Assembly (NCBI GenBank): GCA_023678885.1
Contig: CM042962.1
Coordinates: 23,636,336 to 23,700,335, forward strand
Direction of reading: 5' to 3'
Source of the DNA: Pogostemon cablin
Taxonomy: Eukaryota > Streptophyta > Magnoliopsida > Lamiales > Lamiaceae
DNA length: 64,000 bases
Shown: positions 1 through 12,192 of the stretch, piece by piece
How the letters are laid out: the number at the start of each line of letters is the position of its first letter
How positions within the stretch are numbered: position 1 is the first letter of the stretch
The notes under the pieces: generated by a model
Database searches by the model: none
Told to the model about the DNA's origin: nothing
The model's input: the letters and a program-made list of their open reading frames with translations, nothing else
Program-made: the position numbers and the translations under genes

Positions 1-295
1 CTGCAAACCTCAAATATTGAATCCACCAAAACTATCTATTGCTAAAAATTTAACAGTATTTTCAACATAGAAAAGAACATAATTCTCTCACTCATTTGGT
101 AATCACAAGACTCAATACTCCATCAGACGTCCAAACCTTAATTGGTGGAAACGAATAAGTAATGGGTCACATTAACCTGGGATCATAAGTAAATTACCAA
201 AACCTAAAACAGAAGCGCCAATCAACAATAAAGCATGTAGAACAACAAAATCAAGATTATAAATTCAAATATTTCCTAGAGATCCTTCTGGAAAT

Positions 296-546
296 CTAGA
301 TGCAGAAATTCAAAATTTCCCAGAGATCCTTCTGCAAATTCAAGCCAGATGGAGAGAGAAAAGAGATTACCAGCACCGAATTATCAGTTTTCAACCGAAC
401 GCCGATGGATTGAAGATACCGCAATTCAGAGAAGGTTTCGCCGGAGGGACTTCGGAGGATTGTATGAGAAGTCGCAATCGCCATCTGCGCCAATAAGGGG
501 CGATGGCGGCAGCCAGAAACCCCAATTCAGAGAAGGCCACATGAGA
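296..546 (-). CDS. possible first exon of a gene running off the left edge
   Basis: Minus-strand reading from an ATG near 481 is open for about 40 codons (it begins MAIATSHTILRSPSGETFSE) with non-repetitive, GC-richer composition than the surroundings. Candidate splice donors follow near 370 (GTGCTG or GTAATC), and the window's left edge carries a pyrimidine-rich stretch ending in AG on the minus strand, as an acceptor would. A small imperfect duplication (about 45 bp, the 'GAGATCCTTCTG' unit twice) lies at 266-345. I do not recognise the protein. It may be a mitochondrial- or plastid-targeted N-terminus, or chance. The rest of the gene would be outside the window. Confidence 0.25.
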
Positions 547-599
547 TGTGGAATGTGAGTTTGAGGGTGGGGTAATTTTGTCTATCTCTTGTTAAATTG

Positions 600-2000
600 T
601 GTACTTGATCGGATTTTGTTTTTTTCAGTGTATCTAGTGGCAAATAAGCTTTAAATCGTGTATGCCACAGTAATAATCCCTTATTTTTACTAATAAAATT
701 TTAAAATAATTATATTTTTTCACAAAATTAAATTTAATGATATAAATATTTTTTGAATATGTTAATTTGCAGTACTATTTTTAAAATTATATTTTCATTA
801 TATTAAAATTGTATAATTCATATAATGATTTTTTTAATTTAAATTTTATTAGATAGATGTAATTTACCAAAAAAATATAATATGATTTTTTTTTGTTTAG
901 ATTTTAAATGTTGAGATTAAATCGCAATTTAAGCAAAGATTACATTTTTCGTGCAATAAATTCAAAAATAACATGAAAGCTGATGTGGGTCAATGCCATG
1001 TTATCTATCAGGCAACGTTTACTACTCGATATGTGCAATTCATAACATATTTCAAAGGTGGTGATTTTTTTGTTAAATCTCAAAGATTATGAAAAATTAT
1101 AATTGAATTAAATATTTTGATTTTTTTGCACTTAACTCTTTAATATACAATAAAATTTAAATTTAAATTTTAATATTTTTTTTGTATACATGTTGTGTGG
1201 TATACTAAAGGTTATAAAAATATTTAATTTGATTTATTAATTATTATAAATAATAATAAAATAAAAAGAAAATGTAGATTTGAAATTTAAAACTAATATA
1301 AAAAGAAATTAAAGCAAAGGAAAGAAAAAATCGATAATCATTGAATGATTAAATTAAGGATAATTTTGTGGTACACCTATTGCACTATTGCATATGTCGT
1401 ACAAGTGCATTCTAAGATTTATAGAATAAAAATTAGTGTTTTGTGATGTATTTTTTTTGGTTGATTGTGCAATTGCTATAGATATATGTAGATGATGATT
1501 TTATTTTTTTAGATGATGAATTTCATGTACATTAAAATATTGAATAATAAATATGTTAATGTGAATAGTAAAATTATATATAAAATAATAAAATATTATT
1601 AAAAATAGGTAATTTTCAGTTTTTCTGGTTGAACTACCGGTCCGATTGTTAACCGTAGGGCTCACCGATTTGATTATAAAAACACTGATTTGTATTCAAT
1701 AAAAAAATTATGTATATATAAAGGGAACTTAAAGGAAAACTTGTAAAAGAAATTTATAAGATGTCAAGAAATTTTAATAAAAATGAATATACAAATTAGA
1801 ATTATGAAACGGTAAGAGATGTACAACTATAAAAAATTTAATAAATAAAGAATTAATAAAAAATATTAAGAGATCACAAGTATAATAAAGAAATCATTAA
1901 GAAATAAATAAATTAATTAAAATTAAAATAAAAGTAGTCTGAATATATTTTTTAAAAAAAATTGAAAATTAAAAAAATGTGAGAATTCTATTATTATAAT
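600..2000. other. AT-rich intergenic sequence
   Basis: No coding signal seen. The only structured part is the end of a CCGGTT-rich hAT-like element around 1625-1687 (described separately). Confidence 0.6.
1625..1687. mobile_element. orphan right end of a hAT-like element
   Basis: The sequence 'GGTTGAACTACCGGTCCGAT' followed by 'AAAAACACTG' matches the right terminus of the complete elements at 7611-8456 and 9989-10873. I found no matching left end, so this is a truncated copy. Confidence 0.4.
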
Positions 2001-2005
2001 ATTCT

Positions 2006-2007
<2 letters not shown>

Positions 2008-2045
<38 letters not shown>
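2008..2045. repeat. (TA)n microsatellite
   Basis: Pure TA dinucleotide run of about 18 units. Confidence 0.9.
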
Positions 2046-2047
<2 letters not shown>

Positions 2048-2049
<2 letters not shown>

Positions 2050-2120
2050 AATTGAGACCTCTAAAATTTGAGAGTCCTGAGAGATCGCCCTTCTCGACTG
2101 TAGTCAAGGCGGCCCAGGGA
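2048..2120. mobile_element. decayed terminus of the 20-kb hAT family
   Basis: Directly after a (TA)n run, as in the element at 19914-20937, comes a GAG..TTTGAG..CCTTCTCG..GGCCCAGG series that resembles that element's right end. Strongly diverged, with no target duplication visible. Confidence 0.25.
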
Positions 2121-2333
2121 AAGTAAAAGGGAGGAGGGGAAAATTGAGAGTGATTTATCTACGTAAAAATGAGGAGAGAGAAGGTGGGAGTGATTTGTTT
2201 GCTGAGGGAGTTACTCCCCACCTTATGTGAGAGAGAGGTGATAATATGGGGGAATTTAATGTAATTAAAATTTTTTTTTTTGGTCTCCTATAATGCTTGA
2301 TTGCTAACATCATATGTATTGATCAAATTAATT

Positions 2334-2612
2334 TCTACTTCCCATAATAAACTACATACTTTTCATTTTCGTCCGTCCCAACTTCACCACCCAAAAAAGG
2401 AAATATCACATCAATCCTCACTCCTAAAATTATATTTTAATTATAAATTTATTACTCTCACCTAATACACATAACATACTTTATCATTAATTTATTATCT
2501 AAAAATACTATATTATCCTCTAAATATTAATAAAGTTGATCAAAAAGTAAGTTTTCTTAAATTTCGTATCTAAAGTAACAGTGAAGTTTATTGAAGGATG
2601 AAGGGAGTAATT
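2334..2612. mobile_element. Stowaway-like MITE, decayed
   Basis: Left part contains 'TTCGTCCGTCCCAACTTCACC', and the right end is 'GATGAAGGGAGTA'. The middle (ATATCAC...CACATAACATACTTTAT) matches the copies at 17948-18222 and 50822-51230, which defines the family. TA target sites are expected for this Tc1/mariner-derived group. Confidence 0.6.
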
Positions 2613-2884
2613 GGTTTGACCTGGGTCATTAGTGAACACGAGCTAGCCAAGATTTGCCCTAAAATTTTATCTGTTGATTGCACCGGTGCACCAGGAGCAC
2701 AATAATTAAATTAATCCTCTTCTCGCTTCTCAATAAAACTATCATTTTTACACCTACCTATTCCTGTAGCCCATTCAACTATTTACATAAATATTTTATT
2801 TCAATAATTTTAATAATAATTTTCCAGTTATAGAAATAAATTTTGAAAGGGAAATAAAACTCTCTCTCTCATCCTCAATAATTT

Positions 2885-3112
2885 GAACATTTATTTTGGA
2901 CCGTCCCACAAAAGTTTGCACCCCTAAAAAAAATCAAAACTATCACCCTCTCTCAAATACTTTATTAAAAATAATCCACTAAATAACAAATCTAACATAC
3001 TTTATCAATTAATATTTATTATAAAAAAAAGTTACCATAATACCTCTAAAAATTGGCATTTTCCTTAATTTCCGTTCTAGATGAGGGGTGCAAACAAAGG
3101 AGTGAGTACTTT
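2885..3112. mobile_element. Stowaway-like MITE, second subfamily
   Basis: Starts around 'GGACCGTCCCACAAAAGTTT' and ends near 'GGAGTGAGTA'. A reverse-oriented relative lies at 50440-50673. Ends are eroded. Confidence 0.5.
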
Positions 3113-3129
3113 TATGGCAAACTTTGTCT

Positions 3130-3133
<4 letters not shown>

Positions 3134-3208
<75 letters not shown>
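3134..3208. repeat. (TA)n microsatellite
   Basis: About 36 TA units. Any peptide of alternating Ile-Tyr read through it is an artefact. Confidence 0.95.
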
Positions 3209-3213
<5 letters not shown>

Positions 3214-3359
3214 TTACATACACGTATTATTTTTTAAATACAGAGATAAAATAGTTATTTTATTATTTATCTTACCAATTATCATTACTATCAAATAATC
3301 ATATATTCTCTCTTCTTGTACAATGTATACATTTTGCAAGTTTTTGCTTGTATCACTAT

Positions 3360-4559
3360 TGTTAGATTGTATATTAAAAGTCTAGCTTTTGTATGAACAA
3401 TGTTTTAACAATTTATTTGACATGAGAATCATATGATAAAACTTTTTGCATATTATAATTTATTTATATGTTATTGCAAAAGTCCACTCACTTTATATTG
3501 TAGATAATATGGTGTGTGGGGTCGCACGGAAGATCATATTATCGGTTTTCTTATAAAATATAAACAGATGCTCACAATCGAGATAGACGGGGACAATCTG
3601 TCGGGATGTTTATAATGTGATTTGATATTAGTTTGTCTTGACTATAAAATCACATTAGTATGTTTTGTGTGTATTGAGCAGGGCCGCTTGATATCGTTCG
3701 ACTTATACTGACTATATAGAAAAACTTGATCTCAGTTATTATGGATGATCGTGCTCTTAATCCCTATACAATAATCTCAACACGTAAGCTAGTATATATC
3801 TCTTTGATTCAACAATGGGTGAGATTTAAATATTAAATCAATAAACTTGGTGAGCAGGGAAATAGTACTGTCTCTATGGTGTGTTGTTGATTGTAGAAGG
3901 AATCCGTGTCATATTAAATAGGTTGATGATGTCCCCTTGAGGAGCTCATAAGGATTATCATGTAAATCTTGCAAGTGGATTTATTCCGACATGATAACAA
4001 AATTGAGTGGTACTACTCTCGAATGAGATATTAATTAATGGAGTTGTTAGTAATTTAATTAATTAATGGGCATTGTATATCTTAAACATGGGGAGACTGT
4101 CGGACTCATAATAAGAAGGCGCCCATAACGTAATTTGGGATTAGAGAGGCAGTGCAGTAATAATATTTTAGTAGACTATATTATTATTATTGAACTTAAG
4201 TTTAAGTTTTGGGCTGAATACTTAAGACCAATGGAGACCCGACTCTAATTTTTCCTCCTGGTCCCTATTGTAGCCTATAAATAAGTCATCTCAGCATATC
4301 CAAAACCTTAATTAGACATGCCTAATTGTGAGTGAAATAGAGAGGAGAGCAGATTGAGAGGAACTTGAAGATTGTCGTCCACACGACGTCAAGATTGAAC
4401 ATGAAAATACAGCAGAAGATCAAGAGATTGTTTTCTGCAGTTGTTCTTCTTCAACATACTCTGGTGAATGGTAATACGTTTCTATGTTCATGCTTTCACT
4501 GATTTAGAAATGCATGGAACCCTAACGGTTCACGTTAACCAAACGATCGAACGCCAACA
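3360..4559 (+). mobile_element. solo LTR (1200 bp) with ACTAT target duplication
   Basis: Begins TGTTAG and ends CCAACA, the inverted dinucleotide pattern of LTR ends. It is flanked by a perfect 5-bp duplication, ACTAT at 3355-3359 and 4560-4564. A plant-type TATA box (TATAAATA, 4276-4283) lies about 280 bp before the right end, which fits an LTR read on the plus strand. No internal region or second LTR is present, so this is most simply a solo LTR left by LTR-LTR recombination. The superfamily (copia or gypsy) cannot be decided without internal sequence. Confidence 0.8.
4276..4283 (+). promoter_or_regulatory. TATA box of the solo LTR
   Basis: TATAAATA in the context GCCTATAAATAAGTC. It sits where the U3/R boundary of the solo LTR is expected. 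Confidence 0.5.
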
Positions 4560-4973
4560 ACTATAAGATATACATTTATGTTTTTGATAAGTGAGTTTCC
4601 ACACAAAACAAATAATACTTATGAAAATTTTACAGTATTACACAATTTTTCATAATTCATATTAATGTTAGGTAAAAGATAAAAGTACAATTAAAGCTCT
4701 CTAAGTATCAATTAAAATATCATATCACTTAATCTACGTACAAAAAATAAATTCATAAATGTACTTGGGGGCGGAGATACATAGTATTATTAAAGTGTAG
4801 CGAATGAATTTGTTTACAAAAATCCCAAATTTATTGAGGAAATTTTGTATTTAAATAGATCATTGCGACAACATTTTGCAAAAGGAAAGTAATACTAGAT
4901 TTGATCCTTTCAGTACCTTCCAATTAGAAGTAACATTAGTCAATGCAAGAATAGTGCATCAATCTAATAATGG

Positions 4974-5611
4974 TTAAATGGGGGTTTGAGAGTGTGGTAA
5001 ATGGTGGGCATAAGCAGCATGAACCATGTGTACATATTCATCGATTTTGTCAGCTGTCCAACCATCAGTTAGCACTATTAGGATTATCGATCGTCGTGTT
5101 TGTAATGCTAAATGTATAAATCCCTATTGTATAGCACATCATCAAACATTACTAGTTCATATTTACCAATCCTTAAATCAATAATTTAGCCCTCCAAGCT
5201 CATCACCAAATTAATTAACTAAATTTATATATACCTACACCTACATGCATGATGTATGAATTGAGAAAGAAATTTCATATATATGTGCAATACTTAATTA
5301 TCTTTTAATGATCTTGCCTTCTTATAAGGTGGCAGCGCCTATTCTTGGATCGCGTTCCTTCTGGAAAAATTATCAAAGATAGATTGTTCTTCATAACTAC
5401 ATTGGCGGCCTATGAAAGTTAAAATGAAACGAATCAAGAATAAATATATATTTATGTACATAGCAATCAAAAAAATATGAAGATATATTAAATGGACAAA
5501 TCAAACCTTTTTCATGGATTGGATAGCCGTCGTGGGATTAGATCTGTCAATTCAAAGATGGTTCACCAAAACATACAATTGTCCGAAGAGTGGATAAAAT
5601 ATTATCTACAC
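4974..5611 (-). pseudogene. PlsC/LPAT acyltransferase pseudogene, C-terminal three exons
   Basis: Family role: 1-acyl-sn-glycerol-3-phosphate acyltransferase, which makes phosphatidic acid in membranes. Three minus-strand exons are visible. Exon 5611-5507 reads IIFYPLFGQLYVL, then NH, then IDRSNPTTAIQSMKK, and ends at a GT donor. Exon 5409-5318 (after a TAG acceptor) carries the acyltransferase motif FPEGTRSK at 5367-5344 and ends AAG|GC, a possible GC-AG intron donor. Exon 5123-4974 (after TAG) reads from GFIHLALQTR to LPHSQTPI and a TAA stop. Damage: a TGA in place of the codon before IDRSN; one base missing after FPEGTRSKN; about 25-30 codons missing in frame between IVLT and DGWTAD compared with the family; and an acceptor at 5611 in the wrong phase for the upstream exon (19129-19263). 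It continues that exon across a 13.5 kb intron filled with transposons. Family assignment is firm; functionality is very unlikely. Confidence 0.8.
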
Positions 5612-6496
5612 AAACATTAACAAATCTTCAACTTGATTTATAACATCATATGTGTGACTATAGGACATCGCACTAGTAATGGGTAAGCTTCAACACTCTA
5701 AGTCGGCGGAAGCTGAAGGTCGATGAACAAGGCTAATGACCTAATAGACTTATTATATAGGCACTTGATTGGTTGAATATCGAAATATATGTATTGTATT
5801 TTAAATTTTACCTAGTATTACATGATGTGAAATTCCCATCAAGGAGGATCTTCTAGTACAGTCCTTGGAGTTGTACTTGATGAATGTAATTTTGACAATA
5901 TAGTTGCTATTAATTTCGTAAAAGGATGATGATCATGAAATCTTATATCTTCACACTTGCCTTTGTTGGAGTAGGTTTAGTTACTTGGGAAAAATGTTGA
6001 TAGCTATTTAGTTACAATATTTTAATGTGCTAAAATATGTTTAAATCAAGCTAAACATATATTTTAGTGCAAAAATTCAAGTTATTCGAGATTTTCTATT
6101 AAAAATGTTGAGACTATCTTAATATAAGGACTGAGAGACGTATAATGTAGTTGCAAGTTAGTTTGGCTAAATAAAATAATACTATGTCATGTTAGTTAGA
6201 GTAATTTTGATTTGTTGTAGCATTAAATGTGCAATTAAAGAGGATGCTCCAGCATATTCTTTGGAGCTGTGTTAGATGGGTGTGTTTTTTACATTACATG
6301 TGTATAATCGTTGTTCACCATTGTAGTGTTGTTATTATCATCTAAGGTAATCAAGAAATTTTATACCTTCAAACTTGCCTTGTTCATATCAAGTTTAGTA
6401 ACCTTGAAACTTTTAATATTCTAGGTTGGGTTTATTATTTCTGTTTTGATGTGTTCTAGGGTGTTTTAAAGCCTCAGCGTCATAGGTTGAACCTCA
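5612..6496. other. intron remnant of the acyltransferase pseudogene with a diverged repeat pair
   Basis: No exon seen. Two diverged direct copies of a segment of roughly 180 bp occur at about 5815-6000 and 6225-6430; both contain variants of 'GAGGATnnTCnAGnA', 'TTGGAGnTGT' and 'TTCAnACTTGCCTT'. The origin of the repeat is unknown. Confidence 0.4.
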
Positions 6497-6558
6497 TGTC
6501 AAGAATAAATCGTATATAAATTAGCGTGATCATATATTTGGCTTGATTGTATATATCT

Positions 6559-8917
6559 GATCATCGTCGTTTTCACCTAGTTTTTATAGGTTTATTTTGG
6601 TGATTATAACATGTTTTTATTCTCATTTTTTGTATTATTGGTGGAGTATAGTGACTTTTGGGTAGTGGCTGGAGTGATTTTATAATTATCTAGGATTAGA
6701 TCAAATTATGCTTAAAACAAGTGAAAAAGGGACAAAACTAGAATCGAGAAGTACAGACAATGAAGAATGCAAAATGTGCCCTAACTCGCCACAAGGCGGA
6801 GACTCGATGCTGAAATAGAGCAAGTTTGGATAGCTTCAGATCTGCAACACCAACTCAGCCCTATCAAAGGACGAGGACGGAACTCGCCACGAGTGATGCA
6901 ACTCGAGGCGAGCTGTGACAAAATGTTCCAACCATCCGAAAAGCCTGAAGATTCCCCAATTTAGATATATTAATTCCCTTTCATCACACACAATTCAATT
7001 TTCGTATCCTAATTCACACGCGTACACACATTTTTCACTTCTTTTCACACACTTTTTCTCCCATTTTCATCATCCATCTTCTTCCTCCATCACCCATCAA
7101 TTAACCCATAATCACAATCCATTTTCACACCATTCACTCACCCATCTTCTATCTAAGGAAGGATCATCAAGAAAGTGGAAGGATAATCAAGAAAAGAAAA
7201 GACCAATTAAGAAGATTAGGGAGAATTCTTATATATTTTGTTATCTTTTCAAATCAAGAATTATTATGGAGTCATGTAACGATGTTGATATTATTACTAT
7301 GGTTTCTATGATAGGCTAGTCTCACTAGTGAGATTAGCCACATGATGGATTAGGGATATTTTGGATTTATGATGGTTTATTGAATTGATCATGGATGTTT
7401 CTATCTTAATAATTATTCCTTGAATGTTATTTTGATAAGTGTGGTTGATTTATCCTTGCATGTAATTAGAACTGCAAATCTCATTAGATGTAGGAATGGT
7501 TAATTGAATCATTTCATTATAAGATTTAAGCATGTTAGTGTTAGGGGAGTCTGGTCAAAGTGTCCAAGATCATTAGATTAGTGAGGAGAACTCAATTCAT
7601 ACGAATATAGCAGTGTTCTGAAAATAGGATCGGACCAGCCGGTTCAACCAGGAATCGGCCTGGAAATCGGTCCGAATACACCCTACAAACCGTTTTTGTT
7701 GTTAAACCGGAAGAAATTTGAACCGGGAAAATGGAAAGAATCGAAAATTGCCAGTTATTTGTATTTTTAAATTCAAAATTTAAAACACTCAAACTCAGTT
7801 CGGCGTGTGCTTCTGTTAACCTTAACCATCTATCTACTTGACATTATTCACAAAAATTAAACCCTCAAACTCCTTAATTGCAAACCCTCAATTGCAAAAG
7901 CACAGTAGTCAGAAAAACCCAATTCTACACAACTGTTGTTGAATAATAGAAAAAAACATAAAAAATTAAAGCCTATTTCGTTCGAGGCAGAAGATACGCC
8001 ACAGATTGAGAGGGCGGCGGATGGAGGAAAAGAGCGGCGGAAGGAGGGAAAGTGCGGTGCGAAAATAGTAGAGAGGTGCGAAAATGGGAGGGAGAGAGAG
8101 AGAGGGGGGGGAGTGGCGCCGCTTGCAGTTGCACCTACCTGCTTTCTTCAATCAAAAACTATGAATTATGAAATGCCCTAGATATTTTTCAAATTTAATT
8201 AATATGAAATCTATATGGGCTACATGACTGAGATTCTAGGTGGGCTTGGGCTTGGGCTTGGGCTTTTTCTAAAGGTTGGATGATTGAATCATGTTTTATT
8301 CAAAAAGTTTATCGATTATATTATTTTTTTATGGTTATTGTAAAATATAATTAATAATATATAAAATTAAATTTTTCGATTGAACCGGTCCGACCGGTTG
8401 AACTTCGAACCGTTGTCTCCACCGGTTTGAGCTCCGGTCCGATTTTCAAATCACTGGAATATAGTACACTTTTTGGGAATTGCAAGTAGGATCAATTCGA
8501 GGAGCTGTTTTGGGATTGTCATAATATTCCCCATCCTATTCACCATAGCCTTGGGAGTAGGTGTGTCGACCGATAGTCTCTTTGTCCTGACCAATGAGAG
8601 AAGCCATTAAATTTCCATAAGTCTAAAATTATCTTTAATACTAGTGTGGTTAGCCTTACTACTTTCTTAAATCGACATCTCATCTATTTTCATCCCCTCT
8701 ATTGTTTTTATTGCTTGTTTGTTCGTTTAGTTACTTACTTTAATTGTTAGTTGATAATCGTGATTAATTTCACACCAAAGCCATATTTTTATCGCTCGTA
8801 TAAAGATGATTAAACACAAATCCGTATACATTTAAAGTTGATATCTCCCGTGTATCAATATTTAACTGAGTTCACTTGCTCTTATCACACACAAAGAATT
8901 TAGTGATCAAGTTTTTT
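6559..8917 (+). mobile_element. LTR-like insertion inside the outer copia 5' LTR
   Basis: The outer LTR is continuous across this insertion, and an 8-bp identical sequence (ATATATCT) flanks it at 6551-6558 and 8918-8925. It opens (T)GATCATCGTCGTTTTCACC, similar to the inner edge of the LTRs at 55721-57523 and 60836-62639. It ends TGATCA followed by AGTTTTTT, like the LTR-to-primer-site spacer of tRNA-Asp-primed elements. Direct repeats of 'AACTCGCCAC(n)AG' occur at about 6780-6910. Best guess: solo LTR of a gypsy Tat/Athila-like non-autonomous family. It contains a hAT element (7611-8456). The 8-bp rather than 5-bp flank is unexplained. Confidence 0.45.
7611..8456. mobile_element. hAT-type non-autonomous element, 846 bp
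   Basis: Termini are CAGTG...CACTG with extended inverted ends rich in CCGGTTCAACC and GGTCCGAT. A perfect 8-bp target duplication GAATATAG lies at 7603-7610 and 8457-8464. The length, CAGTG ends and 8-bp duplication are the hAT signature. Internal sequence (about 7960-8110) is purine-rich and GC-rich but shows no transposase. Confidence 0.88.
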
Positions 8918-10486
8918 ATATATCTCTAATTAATTTCCAAGTAATTAATATTCTTTTTTAATTGTAAATTTAATTATAAATAGTGAAAGGATCCATATCC
9001 ATCCTCAATTGAGAAAGATGGATATTGTTCACATTGTATCACCCTCTTTTCGCTGAAAACCCACTTTTCTCTTGTCAAAATTCTCTTTCTTAATGGCGGA
9101 TGATCCTCCGACCTCAACGTTCAATGCTTATCTCACACTCCAGGCCATTACTCATCTCATTCTGGTGAAACTCATGGTCATGAATTACCTGATATGGCAT
9201 AGCTAGTTTTAGTTTAATCATTTCGTAGTGGTTGTTCTTTAAACTCTGCTCCTCAATTTAATTGGTTTGTTGATACTGGTGCATTTACACATATTGTCAA
9301 TTCACAAAGCTATTGCGGGAAATAGTAATTCTCTCACTATTTCTCATATTGGTTCTCATTCATTAACAGAGATTTATCATTACTGGATGTTTTCATATTG
9401 CCACATATCATAAAAAATCTACTTTATATTAGTGAACCCACAAGTGAGTTCCTTTTTAATGTTGTGTTCACTAACAACTCATTCAAAATTCAGAATCAAT
9501 TGACAGGAATTCCTTTGGCCTGGGGTACGTGTGAGAATGAGTTATTTATTCTAGAACGTGGGCATAGGAGTCTGATTACTGCACTTAAGACAAAAAAATT
9601 TAGAGGTTCTTTTTTACTTATGTCATGCAAGTTTTGATGTTATCAAACTTTGCATAATTTGGATCTGTTATCAGTCATATCTCCATTCTACCAAACCTCA
9701 AAGTTTTCACATCTTTCCACTGGCAAAAAGTAAACAACTCTATTTTACTATTATTGAAAAACGTGATGCTCATATTTTGGATATTATTCATTGTGATCTA
9801 TTGGCCCATCACCTATAAACAGGAATTCCTTTTATCCATTGAATCGAAGTCTATTTTTTATAATGCATTAAGTCAATATAAAGCTTTGGTGGAAAATCAG
9901 TTCTCTTGCTCTATTTAACATTTTCAATTAGATGGGGTTCTGAATTTACGAATAATAGATTGCAAGCACTATTACGCAGCTCTGGCATTAGTGATTTAAA
10001 AACCGAACCAGAGGCCAAACCGGTGACCCAAACAGTTCAAGGTCGGACAAGTGGAATCGGCGGTTCAACCGAAAAATAAAATTACGTATTTTTAAATTTT
10101 AATAATATTTTATTATTTTATATATAATTTTTTATTAACATACTTAGTGTATATGAAAAATAATGGATTGAAAGAGTAAAGATAAATGTGAAAATAAAAT
10201 TATTTTTGAATTTTAATTTATATTAATATCTAATTTAATTCAAATTTATTTTGAAATTGAAAGAAAATTAATTAAGAATATTAGAATTGAAATAAAAATG
10301 AAAAGAAAATTGTCAATTCTTTTTATTTGTTAACTCTAATTTTAATTAATATTCATTCAAAATATTTTTTTCAAATATTTGGATACAATTAAGAAATAAA
10401 TTTATTAGTTTCAAAATTAAATAAATAATGAGGGATAAATTACATGTAGTCAAATGTAGGAGTATATGTTTATAGGAAGGGATAAG

Positions 10487-10540
10487 ATCCCACATTGGTT
10501 AATTATAAGAGAAAAGAGGCATTGGACCTCCATATATAAA
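10487..10540 (+). promoter_or_regulatory. snRNA-type USE plus TATA, module 1
   Basis: ATCCCACATTGG (10487-10498) resembles the plant upstream sequence element RTCCCACATCG. A TATA box TATATAAA starts at 10533, leaving a 34-bp gap, the spacing known for Pol II-transcribed plant snRNA genes. Such USE-like modules are also scattered in plant transposons, so activity is not implied. Confidence 0.4.
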
Positions 10541-10576
10541 AACCACATTTTCTCCCTTTTTTCGAACAACTTCAAG

Positions 10577-10628
10577 ATCTCACATTGGAAATTTATTAAA
10601 GAGAAGGGGTATTGTAATTTTATATATA
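10577..10628 (+). promoter_or_regulatory. snRNA-type USE plus TATA, module 2
   Basis: A diverged copy of module 1, offset by 90 bp: ATCTCACATTGG (10577-10588) then TATATATA from 10621, a gap of about 32 bp. Confidence 0.35.
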
Positions 10629-12192
10629 ATGATCACTACTCCTTTTCTTTGCAACCATCATATCTTGAGATGTTGGCTCTCAAATTAGTCAACGACTCAA
10701 ATCTCAATACAAAAATTTTAAAAAAAAAGAATTTGAAATCGACAATTTTTTGTTCGAACGGTTCAAACTGATTTTTTCTAGTTGGATTCAGAAAATGATT
10801 TTTAGGGTGCATTCAGACCAATTTCGGTTCGATCGGTTGAACTGGCCGGTTCGATTTGATTTTTTAATAATTGTCTGGAATAATTCATCAAATGTCATGT
10901 TCTTATACTCCTGCACAAAATGGTAGAGTTGCGCGAAAGCATAGGTATATAACTGATAATGGACTTTCTATGCTTTTCCATTCTTTAGTGTCGTTAAAAT
11001 TTTGGGTTGAAGCATTTGCCACTGCTGAGTATATCACAAACATGCATGTTTCAATCTTCTAAATTGCAGAATAAATATCCATACGAGTTGTTTTTAACTG
11101 TCCCACTTGCTTATGAGAATTTCCATGTGTTTGGTTACCATTTTTTTCCTTGTCTTCTAGACATTACTGCTCATAAATTATTTCCTAGATCGGTGCCTTG
11201 TGTATTCTTGATGTATAGCTCTACACATAAGGGTTTTTGCTATCTGGATCTTGTCTCTTTTCGACTTCAAATTAGTCGATGTGCTCTTTTGATGAAGACA
11301 ACCTACCTTTCAAGGCCAACCTCTTATTGTTGCTGAAGATGTACAATCCCCATCTCCACAACATCAACAAGTGCTTCATCCAACCCATCCAATGTGCACT
11401 AGGGTACAAGATGGCATTTTCAAGCTTAAGTATGTGCCATCCACTGCTCATCTTGCCCATAGTGTCTTTCTTTCGATCTCCATTCGTCAAAAGACCCTAA
11501 GGCTTTAAGTCTACTAAAAAAATCTCCCCAATGTGTTACTGCTATGAATGATGAACTTCAGGATTTGTGCTCAAATAATACATGTGATTTAGTTCCTCAT
11601 CATTCCAATGAGAATGTCATGGCTCTAAATGGGTTTTTCCGTACCAAGTTTCTCGCCGTTGGTTCTATTGATCATTATAAAGCATGCTTGGTTGCTTAAT
11701 GGTTTTTTCAATTTCTCTGTTTGATTACGACCACACCTTTAGTTTGGTCGTTAAAACTTCTACTATTTGTGTCATTCTCTCTCTTGCAGTTATGAATAAC
11801 TGATCTCTATGTCAACTGGACATCAATTAGGCTTTTTTCTTGGCCTTCTCACTGAGCCGGTGTATATAGGGAAACATCCCGACTTTAATGATCCGTAGCA
11901 TTCTACCTTTGTTTGTCGTCGTCTTAATAAGGCTATCTATGGTTTCAAAAAAGCTCCTAGCACTTGGTTTTAACGCTTTTGTGGCTTTCTTCTTAGTTCA
12001 TTGAGAGTAAATTTGATACTTCATTGTTCATCTTTCACCAAGGTAATGTCTTACTTTATCTTTTGGTGTATGTGGATGACATCATTGTTACGGGCAGTGG
12101 CAACTCTTTTTCACTCATCTAATTGCACAAATTCGCCAAGAGTTTGCTGTAAAGGATATTTGTGAGCTGAATTACTTTTTAAGTGCTGAGGT

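Larger units (their letters stand above)
9989..10873. mobile_element. hAT-type non-autonomous element, 885 bp, in copia integrase
   Basis: Termini are mutated CAGTG ends (TAGTGATTTAAAAACCG at left, TTTTTTAATAATTG at right) with CCGGTT-rich subterminal arms like 7611-8456. The target duplication TCTGGCAT/TCTGGAAT (9981-9988, 10874-10881) matches at 7 of 8 positions. Integrase coding resumes directly after it. It carries two snRNA-promoter-like modules (10487-10628). Confidence 0.85.
9093..12190 (+). pseudogene. outer copia gag-protease-integrase-RT, 5' part
   Basis: A short gag start (ATG at 9093) soon meets stop codons. Near 9261 the reading NWFVDTGAFTHIVNS contains the aspartic protease DTG motif. 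Integrase core sequence appears near 9860-9980, is cut by a hAT element, and resumes at 10882 with YTPAQNGRVARKHR, then KFWVEAFATAEYIT. RT sequence runs from about 11550, includes AIYGFKKAPSTW, and reaches YVDD at 12069-12080. It stops at 12192, where the second copia element is inserted. Many stop codons and frameshifts throughout; a dead copy. Confidence 0.75.

Noticed and set aside
3053..3298. Open frames across (TA)n arrays giving Ile-Tyr repeats (also 20772-20972)
   Set aside because: Low-complexity artefacts without start context or homology.
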